A stretch of 64,000 nucleotides of DNA from Bathynomus jamesi (GCA_023014485.1 JAJOZX010005518.1:62001-126000), one strand, 5' to 3'. Positions 10,525 through 19,267 are shown, numbered from the stretch's first letter. The notes: a model not told the origin generated them from the letters alone. A program made the numbers and translations.

Positions 10525-11060
10525 AAACAAAAAAAAAACAAAAAAAAAAATACGAGCGTTTGGAAATTAATAAATTACAATGTAGGTCTACCGCGTTTTT
10601 GAAGCGCAGAAACAGGTTCTTGTAACACAAATTTATACTAAATGCATATAGAATTAAGCTACCGACAAAAGATCTGTAAAAGAAGAGTATTTATAACACT
10701 TATCTGTCCGCGAATTGACCCGACTTTTTTCCCTTTTCTTCACACGGTGCGGGACCACACTCTACCTGACCTCTCGAAGGAAGGAAAAATGAACCTTATG
10801 TCAGCACGTTTTTTGATAGATTTGAAAAACAACACGGCAAGCCACGTGTTTGATCAAATAATATAGTATTGAATAACGTCAATAAATGAAATATATTCGT
10901 TAATGAATGATTAGTAGCACGAAGTAATTTAGTTATGAATGCACCGAACACTATTTTTTTTAAAAACACCAACGAAAACCACTTATTCAATTGATAACAG
11001 GACACTCGATAAAACACGTCTGTTCACACGGAAAGACTGATCACGAATGATCTGGGCGAA
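10525..11060. other. Non-coding region upstream of LINE ORF1
   Basis: This stretch contains an A-rich run (about 10528-10550, poly-T on the LINE sense strand) and no recognisable gene. It may be the LINE 5' untranslated region, because it lies immediately upstream of ORF1 on the minus strand and ends at the 5S-like sequence at 11066. Its boundaries cannot be fixed from one copy. Confidence 0.4.
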
Positions 11061-11065
11061 GAGGA

Positions 11066-11158
11066 CGGTCTCCCATCCAACTACTACCCAGACCCAATGT
11101 CGCTTAACTTCGCTGATCTCCGGGAAGCGGTGTTACGACATAGGCCAAGACGTAGCCC
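11066..11158 (-). repeat. 5S rRNA-like sequence (pseudogene or 5S-derived SINE head)
   Basis: The minus strand contains GATCAGCGAAGTTAAGC, then a GGGTCTGGGTAGTAGTTGG-type block, then GGATGGGAGACCG. These match the conserved middle of eukaryotic 5S rRNA and its internal RNA polymerase III control elements (A box, C box). The 5' side is weaker, with the expected start region near 11140-11158. Homology stops after GAGACCG, so roughly the last 25 bases of a 5S gene are missing. It sits directly upstream, in the same orientation, of the LINE 5' region. It could be a truncated 5S pseudogene, a SINE3-type head, or LINE-associated promoter sequence. Confidence 0.75.
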
Positions 11159-11159
11159 A

Positions 11160-11160
<1 letters not shown>

Positions 11161-11191
<31 letters not shown>
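11161..11191. repeat. (TA)n microsatellite
   Basis: An uninterrupted TA repeat abuts the 5S-like sequence. Confidence 0.95.
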
Positions 11192-11193
<2 letters not shown>

Positions 11194-11239
11194 TAGTTTT
11201 GCTTCCGCCGAATTGTTTATTCTGACGAAGGTCAAGCTT

Positions 11240-11330
11240 GTTACTCCACCTTAGACCTACAGTTTAACGTGGAATCCGAACCACGCCCCACCTGCAGCCC
11301 AGCGTTTTAACCACTATGCTACCACGGGGT
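11240..11330 (-). repeat. tRNA-derived SINE head
   Basis: The minus strand reads CCCCGTGGTAGCATAGTGG, then GTTAAAACGCTGGGCTGC, then GGCGTGGTTCGGATTCCACG, followed by TTAAACTGTAGGTC. TGGTAGCATAGTGG fits the pol III A box and GGTTCGGATTCC fits the B box, at tRNA-like spacing. The downstream part matches the fragments at 5950-5995 and 6100-6152, so this is the most complete copy of that family here. Extra sequence after the B box argues for a SINE rather than a functional tRNA gene. Confidence 0.7.
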
Positions 11331-11402
11331 ACACATTTATCTACCAACCAATTTTTTTATTGTGTAGAAGGATGAAAAGCTGGGTTTTGCTGCGCGCCGC
11401 CT

Positions 11403-11470
11403 GCCGTCACCGGGTCTCGATCCCCGGGGCAGATGGATTCGTAGTCAGCGACTGTAACCATTACACTGAC
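11403..11470 (-). repeat. Second tRNA-like sequence (SINE or tRNA pseudogene)
   Basis: The minus strand reads GTCAGTGTAATGGTTACAGT (A-box-like), then GGGGATCGAGACCCGG (B-box-like). It is unrelated to the neighbouring SINE head. The inferred acceptor arm does not pair convincingly, so a working tRNA is unlikely. Confidence 0.5.
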
Positions 11471-11499
11471 TATATAATTTAGTTGTGGACCGGATGTCA

Positions 11500-11571
11500 G
11501 TTTTTCAACATCTGCGGATGCGGATGCGGATGCGGATCTTTAATTTCAATATCTGCGGATGCGGATATTTA
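11500..11571. repeat. TGCGGA short tandem repeat in the element's left end
   Basis: The hexamer TGCGGA is repeated in tandem (for example GCGGATGCGGATGCGGAT) and recurs near 11553. A mirror-image version occurs at the right end near 13797-13853. Confidence 0.8.
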
Positions 11572-11749
11572 GTTAATCTATCAATATAATATAGAATTAT
11601 GAATATACGACTTAATTTTTCAAATTTCATGATATCACTATTATGGCAGGCAATGCATAAGAATTAAAATTAATATTAATGTTTTCATTATGATAAAAAT
11701 AATAAATCTAATATACTATTTCAGAAATGAAGCCTTATATATATATATA

Positions 11750-12097
11750 TACACACAAACTCAGAATGGTCCCCTGAGAAACTTATATGTTAAACACAGA
11801 CCGTGCATGGAACAAGGAACTCTTCTGGGAAAAATAAATCCACTATAGTCCGAATAAGTAATGGTAAATGAAAAATACCATAGTTTTTCTTTTTCATGAT
11901 GCAACCACGACGTGGGCAACGGGTCTCTCGCAAAGAGGTCCCATAAATATAGCTTCCCTCACCAGCTATCTGCAAAGCAGACAGGATCCAGCTTTGGGAC
12001 ATGGATCTAGGGTTTAAAGCAAGCCTAGTCCTGCTACATTCAGAACCTCTATATAAGTAAAAGACTCGTTGCATTCACGTCGGATTGAATAAATCAC
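11750..12097 (-). repeat. ~340-bp unclassified repeat, copy A (minus orientation)
   Basis: On the minus strand this runs from GTGATTTATTCAATCCGACG through a TATA-like ACTTATATAGAGG, AAAGCTGGATCCTGTCTGC and GGGACCTCTTTGCGAGAGAC to GGGGACCATTCTGAGTTTGT. It is the longest of three copies and lies head-to-head with copy B, forming a large inverted repeat. A 94-codon frame through it is shared by the other copies only because the DNA is nearly identical. Whether this is a solo LTR-like or other element is not clear. Confidence 0.85.
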
Positions 12098-12347
12098 AAA
12101 GCTGGATCCTGTCTGCTTTGCAGATAGCTGGTGAGGGAAACTATATTTATGGGACCTCTTTGCGAGAGACCCGTTGCCCACGTCGGGCTTGCATCATGAA
12201 AAAGAAAAACTATGGTATTTGTCATTTACCATTACTTATTCGGACTATAGTGGATTTAATTTTCCCAGAAGAGTTCCTTGTTCCATGCACGGTCTGTGTT
12301 TAACATATAAGTTTCTCAGGGGACCATTCTGAGTTTGTGTATATTAA
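12098..12347 (+). repeat. ~340-bp unclassified repeat, copy B (5'-truncated)
   Basis: It begins at AAAGCTGGATCCTGTCTGC, about 110 bp into the family sequence, and continues to GGGGACCATTCTGAGTTTGT. It pairs with copy A as an inverted repeat with a ~100-bp spacer. Confidence 0.85.
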
Positions 12348-12439
12348 ATGGACGTGTTATGTGCCTTGAAAAGTGGACGCTCAATGTCCCGGTTGAGGTT
12401 TAAGTTTTGTTTTTTTGGCTAAAAATACAATAGTTACCC

Positions 12440-12730
12440 CTTTTTCTGTGATTTATTCAATCCGACGTGAATGCAACGAGTCTTTTACTTATATAGAGGT
12501 TCTGAATGTAGTGGGACTAGGCTTGCTTTAAACCCTAGATCCATGTCCCAAAGCTGGATCCTGTCTGCTTTGCAGATAGCTGGTGAGGGAAGCTATATTT
12601 ATGGGACCTCTTTGCGAGAGACCCGTTGCCCACGTCGGGCTTGTATCATGAAAAAGAAAAACTATGGTGTTTGTCATTTACCATTACTTATTCTGACTAT
12701 AGTGGATTTAATTTTCCCAGAGGAGTTCCT
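12440..12730 (+). repeat. ~340-bp unclassified repeat, copy C (3'-truncated)
   Basis: It starts at GTGATTTATTCAATCCGACG and matches copy A through the TATA-like motif, GGATCC and the GAGAGACCCG block, then stops at GAGGAGTTCCT. Beyond 12730 the sequence changes to a minus-strand gene relic. Its last ~60 bp, present in A and B, are missing, which suggests that the fusion with the gene relic happened inside the repeat. Confidence 0.85.
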
Positions 12731-13285
12731 AACAAGATCATTCAACTGTCCTTGGGTTAACTTTTTAGGCTCTAAATGTCTACCTTCAAAAGTGTACTCT
12801 GGTTCTGTAGATGGTCCGGAAACGCCAGTTGCACCTTCATCACTTTCCATGTCATCTATGATAGAATCTAGCCTATCACTTGGGGGAATTGGAATGGGCA
12901 ATGTTTCACCATGTTTTACTGGTCTACGTGCTGAATCCAAGTTTGGATATACAATCTGGTGTTTGTTCTTGGCAGAAAACCCCATTAAGTTCACACTACA
13001 AAAATAACAGTCTTCATGATGATCTCTCGGCTCCCTCCATATCATGGGTATGGCAAATAGCATTGAAGCTTTCTTTTTGTTAAGCCAATCACGTAATCCA
13101 TTTGAACAGCCAGAACAGATATGATGTGGCGCCCATGGTTTATCTTGGTCACCTAGATGGCAACCAAAGTATAGCTTGTATATTTTCTTAATGTCGGTTG
13201 TAATACTTCGTCGCTGTGTTTTAGTTGTCAACTGGCCGCATACGAAACAGAACTTGTCGGGGACATTCTTTCATTGTCGAGGCAT
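12731..13285 (-). pseudogene. 5' part of an uncharacterised zinc-binding-type protein, truncated
   Basis: On the minus strand an ATG at 13285 is followed four codons later by an in-frame TGA (13273-13271). The frame then stays open with KFCFVCGQLTTKTQRR, KIYKLYFGCHLGDQDKPWAP, HHICSGCSNGLRDWLNKKKA, IPMIWREPRDHHEDCYFC and TQGQLNDLV. Three CxxC pairs (CFVC, CSGC, CYFC) suggest metal binding. I recall this segment order from an unnamed, often multicopy protein family of arthropods and cnidarians whose function is unknown to me; members continue well past LNDLV. Here it is cut at 12730 by repeat copy C, which supplies a foreign tail to the open frame. The early stop plus truncation make it a pseudogene. 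Confidence 0.7.
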
Positions 13286-13873
13286 GTTGACTGACCTGAG
13301 CAAACTATAAATTCAAAACAAATGTACACCAACTTGACACAACAAGTTCTTGGACTGGACTGATCTTTTGACACACAAAACACGGCGTTGTTGCTTGAAT
13401 CACAATGCTGCTAGACGTAAAAGCTCACACCTGAAATACATAAGATGTATAATTAAGATAATTGAAATAAATAAGATGAATAAACTAAAAAAACACAATA
13501 AAATAAACACAATCAAATGTTGAAATATTAGTATTTTGCCTATTTACTGTAAATGGTTAAATCTGTGTAGTTATATATATGCCTTCATCGTGAAAACTAT
13601 ACGTGCTAGAAAAACTCTGAATGCAGTTTTGGAATCAGCGTGAAAAATGCTATCCAGCCACCACAAATTTTACTCTGATGAAAAATCTTTGTTGACCAGT
13701 GTAATTAATAATTTACATGAAATGTGCATGACTGGGCCTTATAAGCTACTTTATAAGCTAATTTAATTGTAAATTGCATAATTTATTAGAGGTAATATCC
13801 GCATAACATCCGCAGTCAGAAGTGCGGATGCTGATGTTAAAAATGATGCGGATATCCGGTCAACCACTAATAT

Positions 13874-13877
<4 letters not shown>

Positions 13878-13910
<33 letters not shown>
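13878..13910. repeat. (AG)n microsatellite
   Basis: An uninterrupted GA/AG dinucleotide run lies just outside the right end of the hAT-like element. Confidence 0.95.
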
Positions 13911-13912
<2 letters not shown>

Positions 13913-14044
13913 TGGTCGTAAAACACTTCATCACTGTCCTACAGTTTTATTCCAGAAACTTCGTAGATTCGATACGGTAATACACTTCTGAAGTGCGAAT
14001 CGAATGGCATCATAAAAGGTCACCCTTACGAAGGCGATTCCTGC

Positions 14045-14535
14045 CGATACAGGCCATTTTCAATGAAGACCAGATCTCATTAGAGACCTTGGTGCAAACA
14101 TAAATTCGTCACTTTGCTGAAGACATGTCTTCAGTTCCTCGTTACCAGAAGAAATCTATACTGAAAAAGTTCTCCGGGTATCAATGTTAGGTTACAACGA
14201 GAAACGATATTTTCTTTAATGAACGTTACATTCGGACTGGCGACGAAAATGGTTCCTTCGGATACCAAGCGCCACCTTAATTTCGTAGTGGTCCAGAATC
14301 AAATGTCAGACTCGTAAAATTTTCCCACACGCCACCATAGACGGGTTCCAAAAGCCTTCAGACCAAAAGCCATTAAACGTTCTTCTGTCCCAGTCATATA
14401 AAAGCAGAGAATAAAGGCGACAGTTATCAAGCGAAATCCCTGAAGTCTAATGTCCTCAGGATTTGCCAGTTAAAGTATTGAACAGCCTTCGTCCATTCGT
14501 CTTGCCGGAAGCACCTCTCGGTTATAGGTATATCA
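14045..14535. repeat. ~490-bp dispersed repeat, copy 1
   Basis: It runs from CGATACAGGCCATTTTCAAT to CGGTTATAGGTATATCA and is repeated in the same orientation at 15938-16426 with scattered substitutions. The minus strand has a 71-codon frame in copy 2 (16405-16190) ending at a TGA shared by both copies. I do not recognise the peptide, and no terminal repeats were seen. It is probably a mobile-element fragment of unknown class. Confidence 0.88.
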
Positions 14536-14596
14536 CTAGCGGAGCGACCTGGCGTTGTCGGGTTGGATGTTGAACGCTATATATATATATATATAT

Positions 14597-14718
14597 GCCT
14601 GGTTAGGTAAACTGAATGCCCGGTTAGGTTAATTGAATGCCCAGTTAGGTCAACTGAATGCCCGATTACACTAATTGAATGCCCGGGTACGTTAATTGAA
14701 TGCCCGGTTAGGTTAATT
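14597..14718. repeat. 21-bp minisatellite (GCCCGGTTAGGTTAATTGAAT type)
   Basis: About six degenerate monomers of 20-21 bp built on TGCCCGGTTAGGTTAATTGA run directly into the hairpin at 14719. Single monomers are also recognisable after the hairpin (near 14821-14860, inverted). Confidence 0.85.
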
Positions 14719-14814
14719 GTACACCCTTGACGATTGGTTAGGTTAAGTCATGATATTTTCGTTAAAGCCAACGAAAATATCACGACTTAACCTAACCAAT
14801 CGTCAAGGGCGTAC
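14719..14814. repeat. Inverted repeat with 45-bp arms and 6-nt loop
   Basis: Arms 14719-14763 and 14770-14814 are complementary at about 43 of 45 positions, around the loop AAAGCC. The arm sequence includes GACGATTGGTTAGGTTAAGT. The flanking 21-bp monomers are also inverted across it, so the symmetry extends beyond the arms. This could be a foldback element or an inverted duplication in the minisatellite. Confidence 0.92.
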
Positions 14815-15029
14815 AGATGACCTAACCTGGCATTCAATGAACTTAACAGGGTATTCAATAATTTTACCATAGGTTTCGTAATGATCTTGATGACGTCATT
14901 TAATGTTTTAAAGTTAATTATTTAATTTATTAACACCCACGTGCACAACCTCGTGAACTAATCAATATGTGTGTGAAGTTTCATGTTTGTAACTGCTTCC
15001 ATTTTGGAGTTATGGCTGATGGCTGGAAC

Positions 15030-15058
15030 GCACACACACCCACACACACACACACGTC

Positions 15059-15089
<31 letters not shown>

Positions 15090-15090
15090 A
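15030..15090. repeat. (CA)n and (TTA)n microsatellites
   Basis: A CA run (15030-15055, one interruption) is followed by a TTA run (15062-15090). Confidence 0.93.
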
Positions 15091-15839
15091 GATAAACAAT
15101 AGACTGGTACAAATTTATAACCGAAAGACTTCCGAAAATCAACAATTTTTTATAAACAAAAGGGGAAAATTGGTTTTGTAGGCCTAGGGGGTCCGAAATT
15201 TTTATAAAATGGAAAATAATTGCTAGTTTCTTACTTACAGCGACAGGCATAATGATATTAGGATACCTAATAGAAATTTTGTAATATTTCAAAGTGGGGA
15301 AAATAAATAATTTTCTAAAAATGGTCTTCAACTATAAAAGCGCATCTAATCAGATAACTTAATTAACGTATTTCTATTTCAACTAAAAAATAGAATGATA
15401 AATCAATATCCTATCAAATTGTTTGTGTATACGTAAAATTATTTGTACAAAAGCCACAGTAATAAAACGCACAAAAGTCACGGTAAATAATTTCGAGTGT
15501 GGCTTGTTTAACATTAAACTCGTGTTTATTTAAATTGCCCGTTTTAATTATGTAATTTTTTGTATTGAATCGATAAAGAAATCTTTTGTGAATCGAATGA
15601 TATTAAATGTTTAGTAAATATTCACTTATTTTGTGCCAAAATTATGATTAAAAATGAAAAATTAAAAAACTGCGTGTACAGGCATGGGAAGAACTGTACC
15701 CCTAAAAGGGGGGGAAGGAATTAGGTTAGGGAATTTTTTTTAGCATGGGCACTGCAAAATAAAAAGACGCATCGAATGGTGAAAACCGCATTGTTCTACA
15801 CCAATTGTAGCGACCTGTAGGTGTGCGCAAAAAAACTGT

Positions 15840-15842
<3 letters not shown>
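15091..15842. other. AT-rich sequence without a recognisable gene
   Basis: No gene or array is apparent. An 81-codon minus-strand frame at 15086-15331 has no recognisable motif. Confidence 0.5.

Positions 15843-15911
<69 letters not shown>
15843..15911. repeat. (AT)n microsatellite
   Basis: About 34 AT dinucleotides. The flank AAGGCTTCATTTCTGAAATA immediately after it (15911-15930) occurs in inverted orientation at about 11716-11737, also next to an AT run. Confidence 0.95.
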
Positions 15912-15914
<3 letters not shown>

Positions 15915-15937
15915 CTTCATTTCTGAAATAGTATATT

Positions 15938-16426
15938 CGATACAGGTCATTTTCAATGAAGTCCAGATCTCCTTAGAGACCTTGGTGCAAATAAATTCGT
16001 CACTTTGTTGAAGACATGTCTTCAGTTCCTCGTTACCAGAAGAAATCTATACTGAAAAAGTTCTCCGGGTATCAATGTTAGGTTACAACGAGAAACGATA
16101 TTTTCTTTAATGAACGTTACATTTGGACTGGCGACGAAAATGGTTCCTTCGGATACCAAGCGCCACCTTAATTTCGTAGTGGTCCAGAATCAAATGTCAG
16201 ACTCGTAAAATTTTCCCACACGCCACCATAGACGAGTTCCAAAAGCTTTCAGACCAAAAGCCATTAAAAGTTCTTCTGTCCCAGTCATATGAAAGCAGAG
16301 AATAAAGGCGACAGTTATTAAGCAAAATCCATCAAGTCTCATGTCCTCGGGATTTGCCAGTTGAAGTATTAAACAGCCTTTCTCCATTCGTCTTGCGGGA
16401 AGCACCTCTCGGTTATAGGTATATCA
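15938..16426. repeat. ~490-bp dispersed repeat, copy 2
   Basis: Direct repeat of 14045-14535, starting CGATACAGGTCATTTTCAAT and ending CGGTTATAGGTATATCA. Flanks differ from copy 1 on both sides, so these ends probably mark the limits of the repeat. The minus strand carries a 71-codon frame (16190-16405) that I do not recognise. Confidence 0.88.
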
Positions 16427-16473
16427 TACATTTCTTTGGCTACTTATACACCGGCTGTAAAAGTAGCGTTATA

Positions 16474-16564
16474 CAGTGTCCCATAAGTTCCTTTACCCAC
16501 TTTACGCTCACCCTAGTGTAGCAGGAAAAGGTTAAGGGATAAAGGTACTTATGGAAAAACCCTG
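16474..16564. mobile_element. Possible 91-bp mariner-type MITE
   Basis: The left end CAGTGTCCCATAAGTTCC follows a TA. The right end, reverse-complemented, reads CAGGGTTTTTCCATAAGTAC, sharing CCATAAGTnCCTTTAnCC as an inverted repeat. The right flank is not TA, so the target duplication is lost or the call is wrong. Confidence 0.35.
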
Positions 16565-16606
16565 CAAAACTCCAAATTTTGTGTCAAAATATTTCATTGT
16601 ATAGGC

Positions 16607-16771
16607 CAGTGGGTCCCAACCTTTTTTGTATGGTTACCCAATTCTAGTGCAGCTCTATTACCCCAATCATTAGATATTATTTTTTATAACTTCTGGATCG
16701 CGTGTCATTACCCGACAAAATAGTTGTCATTATCCCAGTAAGTTAATTTACCCCTAGGTTGGGAACCACTG
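16607..16771. mobile_element. 165-bp hAT MITE with perfect 8-bp target-site duplication
   Basis: The ends are CAGTGGGTCCCAACCTTTTT on the left and, reverse-complemented, CAGTGGTTCCCAACCTAGGG on the right. The flanks 16599-16606 and 16772-16779 are identical, GTATAGGC, the 8-bp duplication expected for hAT transposition. The element is far too short to encode a transposase. Confidence 0.93.
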
Positions 16772-16779
16772 GTATAGGC

Positions 16780-17026
16780 AATGCACTTTACTTATTGCGT
16801 TAATTCTCTCTCTAATACAAAATTTTAAATGTAAAATTAATTCAACTTTTTAATTGTTTGTTATTTTCAATTATTGTTTAAGAAATCGCAAAACTTCCTA
16901 TATCACTCAATTCGGAGAGTATTTAATCATATACAAAACAAAACTCAGCCTAGTATTAGTTTATCATAAATAATTGTACGACCATTGCTAAATGGCGCTA
17001 TATAATTTTATATAATTTAAGGATAG
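16780..17026. other. AT-rich junction before the macrosatellite
   Basis: No feature was recognised. Similarity to the macrosatellite starts near 17027 (GTGTGAAAAAACTATATAGG against ATGTGAAAAAACTATATAGG in later units). Confidence 0.5.
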
Positions 17027-17370
17027 TGTGAAAAAACTATATAGGGCTATGGGTTGATTGCCTGTGCCCTCATCCGTTGGAAATTTCCAGCAGACTTCAG
17101 TGGAGGGTTACCGACAAAAGCCCTATGTTTTTTCGTTAGAGAGTTATGAATATGTAGGTCTTTAAAAGACCTCTTTATATTTAATTGTTTACGGTAATTT
17201 TTAACGTCGGGATTTTAGACGCCTATATGTTAATGAAAATGAAATTGCCTCACCTTGATTTTGCTAGGTCCTTGGTTTGCTTCGATGTAGGGCGTTACAA
17301 TCATTTTCGGTGTAGGGCCGCCACGATGGAGTTACGCGACGAATTTACTTGAGGTAATTAATATAGGCAG

Positions 17371-17532
17371 TCACAATATAAACACTTTTAGGGATACGCC
17401 TATCCTGAAGTTTATCATAAGGAATTCACTCAGAACTTTAGGGAAGACAAAAGCACACCCTCCCTGTTTAAAGCGTTCGCTGTAACATAAACAGCCCTGA
17501 GGCCACTCCTTTAATATATCTTCATATTTCAT
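17371..17532 (-). other. Conserved short ORF of uncertain coding status (53 codons from ATG)
   Basis: The minus strand from the ATG at 17532 reads MKYEDILKEWPQGCLCYSER, followed by FKQGGCAFVFPKVLSEFLMI and a C-terminal NFRIGVSLKVFIL. The frame is open seven more codons upstream without an ATG. The same peptide is encoded in units 2 (21881-22042), 3 (27230-27391), 5 (37669-37830), 6 (42085-42246), 7 (46353-46514) and 9 (55285-55446). Single-base deletions break it in units 4, 8 and 10. In unit 9 a one-base length difference joins it to an upstream ATG at 55500. I do not recognise the peptide. The surrounding DNA is almost as conserved, so conservation alone does not show that it is translated. 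Confidence 0.2.
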
Positions 17533-18390
17533 TATAAATTGCTGATTTGACAAAGGTTGTTGACTCTTTCTCTCTTGTATTTTGCATGGGTTAGCAAATG
17601 GAAAATTTCGTTCACGTGAAATAAATGAAGGTTTCTCGTGGTTATACAGACCCGACGCCTACATACGGTTTCTATGTATGTATGGCAATCATTTCATTCC
17701 CATTAGGCTATGTCGCCAATCCCGAGCCAATTTTGTATAGATATTTAATTCAATTAATTAAAATTTATATTTAATTATGAAATAAAGGTATCACATGTGA
17801 TACCATGTTGTAAGCGCGTATAGTTTTTCCATATACTGGGGGGGGGGGGGCCGGAGAAAAATTTGTATGTTATAATCAAATTTTTGATAAACTGTGTTTT
17901 AAACCATGTGAAATGGATTGAAAAGAATGAAATAGGAATTTAGGAAGAGAGAGAGTTTACTCAAGACCTATTTAAATATAAAAGTTCAAGAGGCCAACTT
18001 CTCAAGTTTAGTTAAAGTTATGTCAATCAGTTCGACTCCCTTTAGGTATAGGAAATTTATGGAATTAAAGTAAAGTTATTAAGCATTTTAACTTTGCTCA
18101 TTATGTGTGTAAATTTTATAAATGCTGGTTTACTGACGTGGTTTTGGAGTTTTGTCATGTTTTATTATTTTGTTAACAATTTATGTTTTAAAGTGACTTC
18201 TACGTTGGTGAGTTAATTGAAATATACTGTACTTCCATGTTGTGTGTTTAGTTTAAAGAGTTTGTACTGTATTCAAACCTCCTACCACTTCAGACTAGTC
18301 AATGCCCGTAGTTTTAGTGGAGTAAATGTTACTCCTCCACAGGTAGATCTGGAGGGCTTGGGGCTTTGAATCCTGTACTGTTTTTGTGTT

Positions 18391-19106
18391 GTTTGGTCTC
18401 TGGCCATGGGAGGCCATAAAACCCTTGTAATAGTTTGGGTTGTGGCCAAGGTAGGCCACAAGACCCTTGTAATAGTTTGGTCTGTAGCCAAGGGAGGCCA
18501 CAAGACCTTGTAATAGTTTGGTCTGTGGCCAAGGGAGGCCACAAGACCCTTGTAATAGTTTGGTCTGTGGCCAAGGGAGGCCAGAAGACCCTTGTAATAG
18601 TTTGGTCTGTGGCCAAGGGAGGCCAGAAGACCCTTGTAATAGTTTGGTCTGTGGCCAAGGGAGGCCAGAAGACCCTTGTAATAGTTTGGGCTATGGCCAA
18701 GAGGAGGCCAAAAACCCTTGTAATAGTTTGGTCTGTGGCCAAGGAAGGCCACAAGACCCTGGTAATAGTTTGGGCTGTGGCCAAGGGGAGACCACAGGAC
18801 CCTTGTAATAGTTTGGTCTGTGGCCAAGGAAGGCCACAAGTCTCTTGTAATAGTTTGGGTTGTGGCCAAGGGGAGGCCACAAGACCCTTGTAATAGGTTG
18901 GGCTATGGCCAAGTGAGGCCATCAGCCCCTTGATGAATATGTTGGGCTATGGCCAAGTCAGGCCATCAGCACCTTGATGAATATGTTGGGCTATGGCCAA
19001 GGTAGGCCAAGCCGTTTTGATGAATTTGTTCGGCTATGGCCAAGGTAGGCCATCAGCCGTTTGATGAATTGTTGGGCTATGGCCAAGGGTAGGCCATCAG
19101 CCGTTT
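18391..19106. repeat. 42-bp minisatellite array, unit 1
   Basis: About twelve 42-bp monomers (core GTGGCCAAGGGAGGCCAC, then AAGACCCTTGTAATAGTTTG) are followed by about five 38-41-bp monomers (core CTATGGCCAAGGTAGGCCAT, then CAGCC and TTGATGAAT). Because 42 is divisible by three, several frames on both strands stay open. These 14-residue-repeat frames are not genes. Confidence 0.96.
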
Positions 19107-19267
19107 AGAGTAGAGTAGTTTGTTTGTACGTGTCACTGTCTAACCATATAATTTTTGGCACAAAATTATGTGCACAGAATCAGAGCGCAGCAATAAAAGC
19201 TTTTACTCTCCGATCCTTGGTTATGTTTAGACAGGTTGTTGTGTTTGAGACACATGGAAAGAGTAGA

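Larger units (their letters stand above)
11480..13869. mobile_element. Decayed hAT-like element with GCGGAT-rich ends
   Basis: The left end reads TAGTTGTGGACCGGATGTC. The right end, reverse-complemented, reads TAGTGGTTGACCGGATATCC. Both then run into GCGGAT-rich sequence with an ...AACATC... block at a similar distance, so the two ends are imperfect inverted repeats about 2.39 kb apart. hAT ends commonly resemble CAGTGGTT. The flanking 8 bp (ATATAATT and ATATATAC) agree at only 5 of 8 positions, so the target duplication is degraded or absent. No transposase was found inside. The interior holds three copies of a ~340-bp repeat and a relic of an unnamed protein on the minus strand. Alternative: two unrelated repeats with similar ends. 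Confidence 0.45.

Noticed and set aside
11403..11470. Functional tRNA gene
   Set aside because: A- and B-box-like motifs are present but the acceptor and anticodon arms do not pair convincingly.
12471..13007. 178-codon forward ORF covering repeat copy C and the gene relic
   Set aside because: It reads through repeat copy C and then antisense to the better-supported minus-strand relic. The first 85 codons are simply the repeat, which occurs in other copies too.
16190..16405. 71-codon minus-strand ORF in the ~490-bp repeat
   Set aside because: The peptide is not recognised, and the frame is a small part of a duplicated non-coding-looking sequence. Not called as a gene.
17041..17130. Hammerhead or other self-cleaving ribozyme in the satellite
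   Set aside because: I looked for the CTGATGA ... GAAA core and did not find it in the folded region.
18282..18922. Long overlapping ORFs with 14-residue repeats on both strands of the 42-bp arrays (also in the equivalent place in all other units)
   Set aside because: The 42-bp period is divisible by three, so open frames persist automatically in several frames on both strands. They start and stop at array edges and are broken where the period is disturbed. No sign of a real protein.
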